Shown here piece after piece: positions 33,669 to 44,671 of a stretch of DNA of 64,000 nucleotides. Numbering within the stretch: position 1 is the first letter of the stretch; every line of letters begins with the position of its first letter. Position numbers and translations under genes: made by a program. The stretch is from Rhodosporidiobolus odoratus (Eukaryota; Basidiomycota; Microbotryomycetes; Sporidiobolales; Sporidiobolaceae), in the NCBI GenBank assembly GCA_034387635.1, contig JAOANU010000005.1, forward strand, positions 496,001-560,000, in the 5' to 3' direction. Under the pieces are notes generated by a model. That model did no database searches. It saw nothing but the letters and a program-made list of their open reading frames with translations, and had not been told where the DNA came from.

Positions 33669-35461
33669 ATGACTGCTTCTATAGACACGACAAGACAGCA
33701 AGCAGCACCACCACCAGCAACCACCTCTCGTCCCTCCCCTTCCTCTTCCTCCTCGACCGCAACTTCATCTCCGACTTCACCTCGCAAACGACGAAAACCG
33801 GATCCAGATTCACTACACTACATCTTGCTGTCCGGAGTAGCAGGCGGTGTCGCAGGTAAGCCCTGTCTTCCTGCACCCTCCCACCCCTCCCCGCGGCCGA
33901 ACCAGCTCCATCCTGATCATCTGTCTCTCCGCCTCGCGCAACTCGTATTACCAGGCTGCGTCGCAAAGACCTCGGTTGCACCCCTCGATCGGGTCAAGAT
34001 CCTCTTCCAGACTCGCTCACCCGAGTACGCCAAGTATGCCGGTACGTCCCCTCGTCCTCCTTGGCTGCCCTTTTTCACGCTCGTCTTTGCCCGCCTCACC
34101 CACCATCTCTGGCCTCTGACCGCTTCATACAAACAGGAACATGGTTGGGCGTCTTCCGAGCTTCGCGAGACATCTATGCGGAAACAGGATTGCGAGGGCT
34201 GCTTCAAGGTCATTCGGCCACCCTCATCCGCATCTTTCCTTACGCCGCCATAAAGTTCATGGCTTACGACCAGCTACATTCCGTTCGTCCCTCCTCGCAC
34301 TTCTCTCTGTATACGTCTGACTCCGCCGAGCCTTCATGCCGACTCGCAGATGCTGATGCCGACCCCGGCCCAAGAAACCTCCCTGCGACGATTCACCGCC
34401 GGCGCCCTGGCTGGCATCACCACCACCGCCATAACCTACCCTCTCGAGCTCATCCGAGTCCGATTAGCTTTCGAGAGCCATCACTCTCCTGGAGATCGAG
34501 CAAGTCTCCTTCGCACCGTCCGGCAAATCTACCTTAGCCCGCCTCCGTCTGCTTCGCCTTCATCTTCTTCGCATACCGTGCCATCATCCGCATCTACCGC
34601 ATCGTCAACATCATCAGCAGCACCATCACGAACAGCAACAGCAACAAAAGTATACCCGACTCCTCAATCACCGCCTGCGACCCTCAAACCCTCCCTCACC
34701 CATTTCTACCGGGGCGTCTTCCCCACCCTCTGCGGAATCATCCCCTACGCCGGCACCTCCTTCCTAGTCTGGGGCTCCTTAAAATCCGACCTCATCCCCT
34801 CCCTCCTCTCCCGTTCGACCCGTTCGAAAAACCGTGCCCTACTCGATCTCCTCGCCGGGGGGATCGCAGGTGCCGTCGGGCAGACCGCGGCGTACCCGTT
34901 GGATATTGTGAGGCGGAGGATGCAGGTCGGTCCGGTTGTTCATGGTGGGGGTAGGTTGGCCAAGGCGGGGTTTTGGGAAACGGCGAAAGGGATTCATAGG
35001 ACGGCGGGGTGGAGAGGGTATTTTGTGGGGTTGTCGATTGGGGTGCGTCTTTCTTCTCGATCTTGAGGCTTTTGGTCTGTGAAGCCCTCTCTAGAGGGCT
35101 CATAGCGAGGTAGATGTTGTCACCACCTTGTCGCGAAGCTAACCAGGCGGGCTTTCCCTTCTTCTCGTTCCTTCACCTTTCGTTCGCTCCTCTTCCCTCT
35201 CTGCGCTCTCGTACACCATTCCTCAACGCCTCAACTCCATCGTGCACTCGTCAATAGTACCTCAAAGTGGTGCCCATGAACGCCGTATCCTACGCAACAT
35301 GTGCGTTCCCCCCCAACACTCCCGTTTTCCTTCCTGCTCTTATCTAAACATTGCTGATGCTCCATCCTTGTGAAACCGATATAGGGGTTAGTATGAAGCG
35401 CACGCTTGGATTGGAAGATACGCCCAAGAAGGCGGACGCAGATACGAAGGCAGAAGAATAG
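33669..35461 (+). CDS. LEU5: Mitochondrial carrier, Leu5-like (coenzyme A transport), 410 aa
   Basis: Six-helix inner-membrane carrier. The N-terminal extension is Ser/Thr-rich. Three carrier repeats carry the signature PX[DE]XX[KR]: PLDRVK, PLELIR and PLDIVR. Other Leu5/SLC25A16-like features are [36 protein letters not shown] and the end [19 protein letters not shown] Ser/Thr-rich loop (about 34,540-34,670) sits in repeat 2, longer than usual. Exons: 33669-33855, 33955-34041, 34137-34282, 34350-35042, 35258-35300 and 35385-35461; 411 codons. Carrier identity is sure; the CoA assignment rests on family resemblance only. Confidence 0.85.
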
Positions 35462-35834
35462 GGAGGGAGACGGTGGATGAGGCGATGAGGGACTCGCCGA
35501 GATTGAAGGCTGCACCGCGTAGGCGAAGACGGAACCGCCGAGTACAGGTTTGCAACGACGCAGCGCAGTCTTGTAGCAACGCGACGTGAAGGCAAGAGAC
35601 GCGGGCGAAGAGAGCCCAAGCATTGTCCTTCGCTCGTGAGGTGATTACTGCTTGTGATGACGATGATTGAGCTGTTGCTCACAGCACACCCTTTTCGTTC
35701 CTCCGAGCGGCTGGAGCAGGTCCGGCCGTGTGCAAGAGTCGAGCGAGCGACGCGATCCTTACCACCAAGCTGAGAAGGCCAGTTCCAATATACCCTCTAC
35801 TCCTCTTCGACCTCCATACAGCGAGTAGTCCGCG
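35462..35834. other. Convergent intergenic region
   Basis: Between the carrier stop and the stop of family gene A; both 3' UTRs, nothing else recognised. Confidence 0.5.
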
Positions 35835-37610
35835 TTACCATTCCCCGCTATACGCCCTAACTCCCGCTCTATCCCTACCCAACTTCCGCTTCACCGACGC
35901 CAAACTATAGTACCCACCCCCAAGCGGCTTGTTGTCCTCGGGCGGCGCTTCCACCTGAAAGCGGAACGGAGGATGCGAGTGCGAAGATGGTAGCATAGGC
36001 TGACCGGGGATATGCGACGCCCAAGGCAGTCCATGAGCGACGAAGGCTTCGGAATGGTCGTACGTGTTGGCCTGGTAGTGGTACTCGACTCGCGCTGGTC
36101 CGGCAAGGTCAGTGACACTGGCGACATCTTGTGGGATGCTGGGGAGGTTGCAAAGGGCGAGGGGCTGCAAACGAGAGGATCATCGAAACCTGAGTTTGCC
36201 TTGCTGTGCTGAGAGGAGCAGAGAGAACTGGCCAGTGCTTACCGTCTTGAGGATGCACTCGAAGACGCGACTCGGTCCGGGCTGTTCGTAAATACATTCG
36301 GGGTGGGTCAATCGACCAGCAAAGAGAGCCTGAACTCGAAAGTATCGCACCATGCCCGCACGCCACAAGGGCAGCTGCGCCCAGACTGCCTCCAACTCCG
36401 TTGCGAGCGAGCTTCTGTCGTCCGAACTAAGGTGATTCCATCCGCCACACCACTGCAGCATAACGTCAAACCCATGTCGCCAGAGTTGCAAAGCATATTG
36501 CGTGCCACGGTTTTCTCGATGCGCTCGCTCGCAGATGCCCTCGACCAAAGCCTCCACTGGGAGGGGCGCGAAAGAATGAGCCAGAGTGGGTAGCGGAGCA
36601 TAGAAAGCGGGTCCTAGGTCAATGGCGCCGCCAACAGCATGCTATTTTGACAAGGATGGTGAGGGTGAGTCCGAAGCTCCCAAGCCGTAGTCCGCCAGCT
36701 GAGCTGAAACTCACAAATGCGAGATCTTTATGCTCATTGAATATATCGTCGACATTTGGCTGAGAACAGCGAAGAATGGTCCAGTCGCGGAATTCGGAAC
36801 CTCCCGCGCCTTCGGAGAAACAGATGGACGTACCACAGCGCCACGGACCAGGCATGCTGAGAACGCATTCCACAGGTTGCGACTAAGCCTTCTCTTATAC
36901 CAAGACTCCCCTCGCAGATCGTACCATTTGGGTAGCGCTGCAGATCCGCGGCGAGCAAGAACTGCCGCCAAATCCGAATGGCGTTCGTTGTCTTGTCGTT
37001 GGAGCAGATTGACGAAGGCTTTGATTGCCTCGGTCAGTGCATGCGCTGAATACTCTTGACTGATAGGGAGGAGGGGAAAGGCCGGAGGAAGGCTGCCGGG
37101 AAGTGAGGTGTGGAAGAGCGGGTTGGGCGTTATGGAATAAGTGCCCGGCAGGCCGTTGAAGCGCGCCTGCTCGTTGATCGCCCATACTTGACGCTACGGG
37201 CGGGTTCAATCTAGTGAGACAAGAAGAGCTTTTCCGTGAGCGGGAGAACGAAGAACAAAATAGCGCACCTCGTACCAGGCGACCTCCCTCAACAGCTCAC
37301 CCTGTAAGGCAGGGGGAGTGAGTACGAAGTAAGTCAAGAATCAGTGGCAAAAACCCACGAAAAGGCCTGCTGGATTTGTCGGCGGCGGCTTCGTTTTCTC
37401 CATGTCGACCATGAAAAGGAAATGTCGATGGAGCCAATCAGGCAGGGCAATCCACCTCGTCTGGCTCACCGCGCTCAGCAGCACAGTGACAACATCGTTC
37501 TGGCCTGACTGATGGCGCGGTGAGGCGCTGAGCTGCCTGTTTGACGTAAGCTCATGAACCGCATACGTGAACGTGTCGTAGCTGACGTGGGCGGGCGCTA
37601 TTGCGGTCAT
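35835..37610 (-). CDS. Unrecognised modular protein, family copy A, 449 aa
   Basis: I do not recognise this protein. Seven exons, all introns in phase 0: 37359-37610, 37269-37301 (33 nt), 36834-37193, 36715-36759 (45 nt), 36351-36641, 36243-36281 (39 nt) and 35835-36164; 450 codons, no internal stop. Landmarks in order: TRWIALPDWLHRHFL; GELLREVAWYE; RQVWAINEQ; RRLSRNLWNAF; PNVDDIFNEHKDLAF; ELEAVWAQLPLW; PGPSRVFECILKT; C-terminal GGGYYSLASVKRKLGRDRA, ending in Trp. No signal peptide, membrane span or known catalytic motif is evident. Copy B at 42.1-44.1 kb has the same exon plan, and copies C and D are related. The intact frame argues for a functional gene. Confidence 0.75.
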
Positions 37611-38651
37611 TCCAGCGGTACACTACACTGCGGCGGTATCAAGTTGGAGAGAGAAGGTGAGCAGATTCGCATCTTGAGAGGAGAGGTCTTCGGGACGTCC
37701 ACGGCCGGCCTACGGGTCCGTAACGGGAGGCGAGAACCGCTTGAAAACCGCGAGCCGGCAAACTGAGTCACCGCCACAGCTCGAGCGCATTTGACACTTG
37801 CTTGACACAGCATCTATCTCGGTACTGGGCTGTACTGAGGTCCGAGGAACGTCGTGCGCGAGGAGTGGCCAGCTGTTGGCCAGCTGAATCCCCGGTTGAG
37901 AAGGTAACATTATCTACTCCCCCCCACATAGAGTCCGGACTCGGTCTTCTGGGCGAGTCCGGTTGCGTGAGGATAAGTCTGTCCGCTCTTCTCTTGCTCG
38001 TTGCCTCGCTTGTTCAGCCTCAATCTTTGCACATCTACACTATCAAAAAGCTCAAGAGAAGGTACACAGGCGTGGTAACCGCCGCATGTTGTTGCCCGTC
38101 TGCACCGCCTGACCTCACCGCTTTTGAGTTTACGCCGTCTCTCTCATCGACTGCAACTCGTGCTGAATTGGATACCCACTGCGGGTACTTCTGGGAGTCT
38201 TCAGGTACGTCTGACCTCTCACTATGCACTTCAAGCTCGCAACCAGCGCTTCGTCCTCGTCCTGCTCGCGCTGCCCTTCACGACCTCGTCATGGCACTCT
38301 GACCTGACTTACGCCTGCAGACACGGTGTTAGTCCCTCTTTCAGCTCTGGAAACACCCCCTGCTGCTCATGTCAGCGCAGCGGAGGGCCGTCCCAGACCG
38401 ATCTCTCTGCCACCCATCCGCTCTTGACCTTGTTCCGCATCCTGCTATCCTTCAAAGCGGTATGCAGTGCAACTGTCGCCCGTAGCCGCACTAGAAGGTT
38501 TGGCATCAACTCCCGCAACAGTCTCATTACTGCAGGGGAATGAAGATTGGACCCGACAAAGAACAGAAAGCGACAGCGAGAAAGGATTGCAACGACAAAT
38601 GCCCGCAGCTACAGAAGGAAGAAAACTCAAAGTGACAGAAAGAAGAGAAGA
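37611..38651. other. Upstream of gene A and 3' flank of the Crypton recombinase
   Basis: Contains the left inverted-repeat segment 37930-37962. The stretch 37963-38651 should be the non-coding end of the Crypton element. No other gene seen. Confidence 0.45.
37930..37962 (+). repeat. Left inverted-repeat segment flanking the Crypton
   Basis: Reads AGAGTCCGGACTCGG, a spacer, then GGGCGAGTCC. The same two blocks in the same order occur inverted at 41611-41646, with a longer spacer. Candidate element end. Confidence 0.5.
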
Positions 38652-41481
38652 CTATACAGGAAGTGGGATGTCAAGCGAAAAGTCTGCTTTGAGTAGCTTG
38701 CGGAGAGCGTCGAGGCTTTTGTTCTTCTGTTGGTTCCGAAAAGTATCGAGGGCTTTGACCGCTACTTCCCCAGTAACCTTCTTCTTCTTCATGATCCACC
38801 TTACCTTATCCACCACAGCTTTCTTCCTGTCCCATTGCTTCCTTAGCTTGTCCACCTTCCGCAACTTCTTCAACTCCTCGCTTCCCTCCGGGTAAGCCTC
38901 TTCAATACTCTTCTGCCCACCCACACCTTCTGTCCACTCCCGCCAGGTTTCATCAACAGTCTTGAGCGCCCCGTTGAGCTCAAGGGGAAGGGCATGGGCG
39001 ACAGGCGAGGATAAGGCGCAGGTCGAGGGAAAGGCTGCAGCGGAAGTGGAAGCTGTCGGGGTAGATGTGGACGGCGCAGGATCAGCGCCACCTGTCTCAG
39101 CATGTAGTCGGACAGCGACGCGACCGTTGAGCACGTCCGAGAGGAGGTTGTGGCTGCTAGAACCGGATTTTTCGACTTTCTCAGAAAGTGTCGAGACGAT
39201 ATTGATGAGCTGAAGAAGCTGCTGGCGTTGATGGTCGAAGCCAGTGTCGATGTGCTTGGTGAGGAGGGGAAGAACACGCTCAAGCTCAAGGGCAAAAGGG
39301 TCTTGCACCGTCGAAAGATGCTGCTTCATGTGCTGTTCGAAAGCGAGGAAGGCGGGGGAAGAGAAAAGAGGGTGCAGGAAGATAGGGTGCGTCGAATAGG
39401 TGGCACGGATGCAAGCTGCGTCTTGGATGATGACCGGGCGAAGGCGGAGCAGGAGTCTGAGGAAGTTGATTGCGGAGATGGTGGGGAGGGCACGATCGCC
39501 TTCTTCGAGGCGGTGGAGCCTACGGGCATCGGAAGTGGACAAGCAGAACAGGGACAGAGGGAAGAGAGGGAAGAGAGGGAAGAAAGGGAAGAGAGACATA
39601 TATTAGCACTTGTTTGCTTGACGGGCCAGGAAGAAGGAGGCGGGTAAAAGGAGGCAAAGGATAGGCCGGAATGTCCGTGAAAGTGGGAGGACAGGAGGCT
39701 GTTCAATACGCACCACTCATCCGCTTCCGGAAAGACTTGAAGACTTGACGCAGCAACTCCTCGGGCACCTCGATATCGCGTTGCAAAAAGTACATTCCTC
39801 CTCTCGCATCAAATCCGGCATGAACTCGGATCACTTCTCTTGCTAGCCCCGTCAAGTAGCATCGATCAACCGCATCCACATTCCACCGGCCTGCTGATCG
39901 AATGTCCGCCTTGGCTGCCCCTCCCAAGTCCGCCATCCTTGACCCGCTGCCTCGAAAGATGTGAGTGACGGCTTTGGTGGGAAGTTTTGTGGCTTTCTTG
40001 GCGCGTTGAACAGAGGCGTTGAACGTCTTATAGAGAAGGGGGTCGAAGGGATTAGTGCCGGAGAAAAGGAGCTTGAGAGTAAACCAATCTTCAGATGTGG
40101 CGAAAGAAGGGAATTGGGTGTTGTCGGGTGGAAAGGACTCCTGGGAAACTTGGAAGCTGACGATACAAGCATGTCAGTGTACAAGACTCAATGACAGGGA
40201 CAGTGACCGTGACCGCACCGTTGAAAGAGATAGAGGCCCATAGCGCCAACCCCGCATACCTCCGCCTGTTCATGCCGAGTGAAAGCGGCGTACTCCGTCC
40301 TTCCGTCCTTGTTGGTCTTGCCGTTATCGAGAATGACTACGACGGCAAACGAGGGAGTGGGCCCTTCTTTGGGGAGATCAACGGCAAAAGTGTCGGCGAG
40401 CTCGATGGCGAGGATATTGCTTGACCGCAGCATACCGTAGTGACCGATACAGAAAGCGAGGCGGTCACGCAGACCTTCTGCTGTGTCGCGCTTCATGCAG
40501 GAAGTGAGGAGAGCGGAGAATTGTTCGGTTGTGGTGTAACCATCTTGTAGAGAGCCTGAAAATGAGCAGTGCTGATTAGTCCTACAACCTTCACGGTACA
40601 CAGAAGGAGCAGAGCACGTACCAATACCTCGATCTGTGAAAGCGTCGCGCTTCCGCTGATGCTTTGAGCGCTCATAACCCTCCTTGATCAACCTGACCGC
40701 CGGATGTTTTCCCGGATTCTCGAAGGTGTTCATCCCAGAGCCTGCTGCTCTCGCCATAGATCGACGATGGCATATATAGTTTGCTCGACTACGGCGCCTG
40801 AGATGACCTTCTGGGCGATAGCTGCAATCAAAGCAAGAATGAGCGGAAATAGCGAGAAAACCCAGAGGAAAGGTAACACACGAGCAGCAATGCCATCTGT
40901 TCCTTCAGCAGCTGTGACACCATCCTCTGCGCCATCTTCGTCTTCCTCATCGCTATTGTTCCCTGGGGGAAGCGACGCCGACTTCTCCTTGCCCTTGCCC
41001 TTCCCTCCCTTGTTCGTCAAAGTCGATTTCTTCGACTTTGGGCCGCGCTTCTGCGGTGCACGCCCAATGACGACTTCCCGCAGGTAAGCTACAAGCTTCT
41101 CGCCAGTAACAACACGTCTAGGTCGAAAGCCGAGGCAGATCAGCTCGACAATCGGCTCACAGCAGGTATCAAAAACTCAACGCACCCGCTCATGCCCAGT
41201 CCCAAACCATCGCACCACTCCTGGAAAGCCTTCTGCTGCTTCCGCTCATACGCCCTGATCGTGTTCGGGTTGCGAGCAGCCCTGCTTTCTTCGTACACCT
41301 GGCGAGGAAACCTCGGCCAACCGCAACTCTCCCTGAGCAGCCCTCGTAGCGGACGAGCGAGACGGTGAGGCTGTTGCTGAGGGTGCTGTGTACGGCGCTG
41401 CTCGCTTCCCTTTGCTCGAGCGTGAAGAAGAAGCGGGAGGCATGATGTGCGGAAGATGAGAAGAGGCGGGAAAGGGGGCAT
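38652..41481 (-). CDS. Crypton tyrosine recombinase with NDC10-like and GCR1_C domains
   Basis: Site-specific recombinase of Crypton elements. Order: SAM-like core-binding region (RQVYEESRAARNPNTIRAYE, then EKLVAYLREVVIGRAP and VDLWREQQALG); catalytic domain with first Arg in GHYGMLRSSNILAI, then DNGKTNKDGRTEYAAFTRHE and VGAMGLYLF; HxxR in THIFRGSGSRMADLG; GRWNVDAVDRCYLTG with the Tyr nucleophile; AGFDARGGMYFLQR; C-terminal GCR1_C-like DNA-binding part (TVDETWREWTEGVGGQKSIE). All catalytic residues are present. Several introns. The start is uncertain: frame B is open from ATG 41481, but a more natural Ser-rich N-terminus begins at ATG 41443 in another frame (MPPASSSRSSKGKR to AAQGELRLAE) and would need a frameshift to join. 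Confidence 0.85.
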
Positions 41482-42095
41482 GCTTCTTATCCCTTTGACT
41501 GTTTCCCCTCTCTGGTATTGAAGGTAAGGTGTAGATGATAAGCGAAGTTATTCCATGCAGACTATATGATAAGTCAGATTATTCACCCGTGAGTCCGTCG
41601 GACTCGGCTGGACTCGCCCTGCCAAAAAAATTCCGAGTCCGGACTGACGGGTTTGAGAAGGTCAAACTGCCGACTTCAATCCTCGCGCCCACGGATAACT
41701 AGTTGTGTCCCACTCTCTGTACGTTGTTGTAGGCTGCCGATGGCATAGCCTTCCTCACTCGTTCCTACTAGCCGGAGTCACCTCTTCCGGAAGATCGAAA
41801 CGGCGTTCAATGACTTTGCTTTCTTCGCCTTTCTTGTCCGTTCACCCTTGCGCGCTTACACGCTCGATTACCGGCATCACACCTGAAGAATCCGCTGTCT
41901 ACCCCAAATCTGTGACGTGGCTGTACAGGCACAGGTAAAGGTGAGGAGAGCCTTTTCCGAGCTGTTTGCATCCGTTCTGTGCTATTCCAGGATCTCGTAA
42001 TGACTCCAGCCTGGCAATCTCAGCGATATACATATGTCGTGACAGGTATCCTAGCAGAAAGAAAGCTAAGTTAAGTCGATGAAACCTCCTGCTTC
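41482..42095. other. Upstream of Crypton gene, downstream of gene B
   Basis: Contains the right inverted-repeat segment and a small palindrome GAGTCCGTCGGACTC at 41591-41605. No other gene supported. Confidence 0.45.
41611..41646 (-). repeat. Right inverted-repeat segment flanking the Crypton
   Basis: Reverse complement reads AGTCCGGACTCGG, an A/T-rich spacer with seven T, then GGGCGAGTCC, matching 37930-37962 in order. Confidence 0.5.
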
Positions 42096-44102
42096 TCACC
42101 AAGTCCTAGTTGCCTCCGCCCTGTCCCTCCCCAACCGGTGTTTCACCGACGCCAGACTATGGTACCCTCCCCCAAAGACACTCTCGTCCGGCAAAGCGTT
42201 GTGTTGTTGCGGGGCCGGGGAACTGGATCTCAAAGTGGGCCGTCGGCGACCATGCGGCTCGTGCCGATTGGGGGAAAGGAATTGCGACGACCCCGCAGGC
42301 GAGCCTTGATGGCTCTCGAGGGTCTGCTGCGGGTAAGCGAGATCGTCTGCCGGCAATGTATGCGGAGACGGCGGGTCGAGTATGAGGATGAGTCCAGCTT
42401 CACGCTGAGGGGAGGCAGGGTTGCTGAAATCGTTGTAGGAAGATGCGGACACGCCTTGGTGACTGTGCGGCGCGGCTTGAGGGTCCGAGTCGCCAGGTTG
42501 CAGGACGAGATGGGCATGGGGAGACATGTCGCCGTGTGGCTGAAGTTGAGGGTTCGCATGCAGGATGATGTTCATGTCGTGACCTGCCTTAACTCGATCT
42601 AAGCAGACTAAAGATAGAGGCTGTAGGTACGGGAAGGGGCAAAGAGGAAGGCAATTAGCATCGGTGTAAAGACAAAATGGAAGAAAATGAAATGAGTCGA
42701 CCTTTTGATCGATGCACTGGAAAATTCGCATGGCATTCGGCTTCAGGGGCAGCGCAGAAGAATCGTTGGTTAACAGATCGAGACTGACAGGATCAAGAGG
42801 CCTGTGAGGACAAGAAGGGAGGAAACAAACATACCAGCGCCATTGTCCAAGTCGGCATTTGCGCCCAGACGGCCTTGAGTTCCCGCACCAACGCCACCTT
42901 GTCCTCGAGACCGAACGCAGCCCATCCGCCCTTCCACGCCAAATACACCTCGCAGAACATCTGCCACTGCTGCATTGCCTGGAGTTGCGTATGCCGTCTG
43001 ACCGCAAGGGCCCGATGGCCAATAGCGGTCAGCGCGAGGTGAATTGTCGCATAGTTGACATGTTGCACGTCCCGGTCGCTCGGAAACGGGCGGTGAGCGA
43101 TGAAGGCGGTTGGCGGAAAGACGGGGGCCGCGCCGAACTCGTCCTGCAATGCAAAACGAGCGATGAGCTGCGGGAAGTCAGGAGTGTGAGGGCTCGATCA
43201 ATCTCACGAGGATGACATCCTGGTACACATTGAACATGACCTCGAGATCCGGCTGCAACGGGAACGACACATTCCGATCAGCCTTCGGAAAAAACAGCTG
43301 GAAATTGGATGAACAGCGTACTTTAGGTGCATCGTACAAGAGACAGTCGACGAACGCGTTCCAAATGTTCCGCGACAGCCGTCTCCTGTCTTCGTCCCTC
43401 ATTGCATTCTCCCACCGAGGCAGTAGATGCTGTTGTCCTCGTCGAGCCAAATTGTCTACCCAGGCCGCTGTGCCATGAGGGTCTCGTGAATCGTCCCGTC
43501 GAGTCAGGAATGCAGAGAAAGCCAAGATCGCCTGAGTAACTGCGCGGGGTGTGTATTGCTGGCTGATCGGAAGGAGGGGGAAAGCCGGAAGTTCAAGAAG
43601 GTCTTCGGCCCAATAATGCTGAAAGAGCGAGCTGGGAGCCAGATGATACCGATGATGTTTGCTCGTGAAGAGTGAGTGTTGGTTGATTGCCCAGACCTGG
43701 CGCTGCCGAGGGGAGAAGCGGCGAGCATGGCCGGGTTGGTACAGAGTGAACGTAGACGAAGCGAAGAAGGGAGACTTACCTCGAACCACGCGACTTCTTT
43801 ACACAACTCCGCCTATGAAAGGATGACCGTGTTAACTCTCGCGGTTCGGGTGGTATGCTTCAGCGATGACAGCTGACCAGGAGTTTCTTCAGCCCCGTCG
43901 ACCAGTTGCTGCTCTGCTCGGGGATCACCAGGCGCATGAGACGGTGTTGCAGCCAACTGGCGAGTGTGCTCCATCGGGCCTCGTTAATGGCGTTCGCCAA
44001 AAAGTTGTTGAGAACTGGGTTGACATCGTCGGGATGTATACGAGAGCGAATGCCATCGCAGAAGATTTGGTAGTCGACGAAAGCGTCCAGTTGAGGCTTC
44101 AT
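42096..44102 (-). CDS. Unrecognised modular protein, family copy B, 518 aa
   Basis: Paralogue of gene A. Seven exons, all introns in phase 0: 43878-44102, 43780-43812 (33 nt), 43322-43702, 43208-43252 (45 nt), 42835-43143, 42702-42740 (39 nt) and 42096-42620; 519 codons. The three tiny exons have exactly the lengths of those in gene A. Landmarks: ARWSTLASWLQHRLM; AELCKEVAWFE; RQVWAINQH; RRRLSRNIWNAF; PDLEVMFNVYQDVIL; ELKAVWAQMPTW; PNAMRIFQCIDQK; C-terminal GGGYHSLASVKHRLGRDRA ending in Trp. The longer last exon adds a His/Pro/Ser-rich spacer before the tail motif. Sequence identity to A is low outside motifs, so the duplication is old. Function unknown. Confidence 0.75.
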
Positions 44103-44671
44103 CTGGACGGAGGTGACCGTGACGGAAGACGAAGGCTACCGTAGAGTAGAGAAGAGAAACGAATCGCCGGAGTCAAGTCGAGTCGGAGACGGATCTTTCG
44201 GAAAGTCCACGGACGACCTTGGCTTCGGGCTGTGCCAAGGCGGTGCGCCCGTATCCCGGAAATGACGAGGCGGATGAGAAAGAAACGGCTTAGTTAGGAG
44301 TGACAGAGAAGCACTTTAGCTATGGAAGAATCGGGAACGCGGACAAGCCACATCAGCGGGAAAAAGTCACTGCAATAAGAAAAAGGATCGCACAGGGCCT
44401 TCCACAGTCCTACGCTCGCAGCGGGGGGCTGTACGTGCTCGTCCCCTTATGTGCCGTCAGTAAGACGTCGAGCTTGCGATGCTTGCAAGTTGTCAGTCTG
44501 CCAGCGCAGGTAAGCGATTCCACAAGTAGGACGAATCGTCGAGCCGTATGATCACTGGACCTGGTACCTTGGCGAAGCAGGGAGAAAGAACGCTCCAATG
44601 GTAACTGACTGCAGTACAGAGGGCGGCGGGGAACACTGCCCGTGAACCTGAAAGAACGCCGCAACACAGAT
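44103..44671. other. Intergenic region gene B / CK2 beta
   Basis: Promoter of gene B and 3' UTR of the CK2 beta gene. Nothing else recognised. Confidence 0.5.

Larger units (their letters stand above)
37930..41646 (-). mobile_element. Crypton-type element (tyrosine recombinase transposon), boundaries tentative
   Basis: About 3.7 kb bounded by inverted AGTCCGGACTCGG..GGGCGAGTCC segments and carrying a single gene, an NDC10-type tyrosine recombinase. Cryptons normally lack long terminal inverted repeats, so these segments may be recombinase binding sites or coincidental palindromes. It lies between family genes A and B. Confidence 0.6.

Noticed and set aside
36619..36873. Apparent frameshift in gene A near the WNAF motif
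   Set aside because: A 74-bp GTACGT..TCTCAG intron (36760-36833) resolves it in phase 0, and gene B has the same intron.
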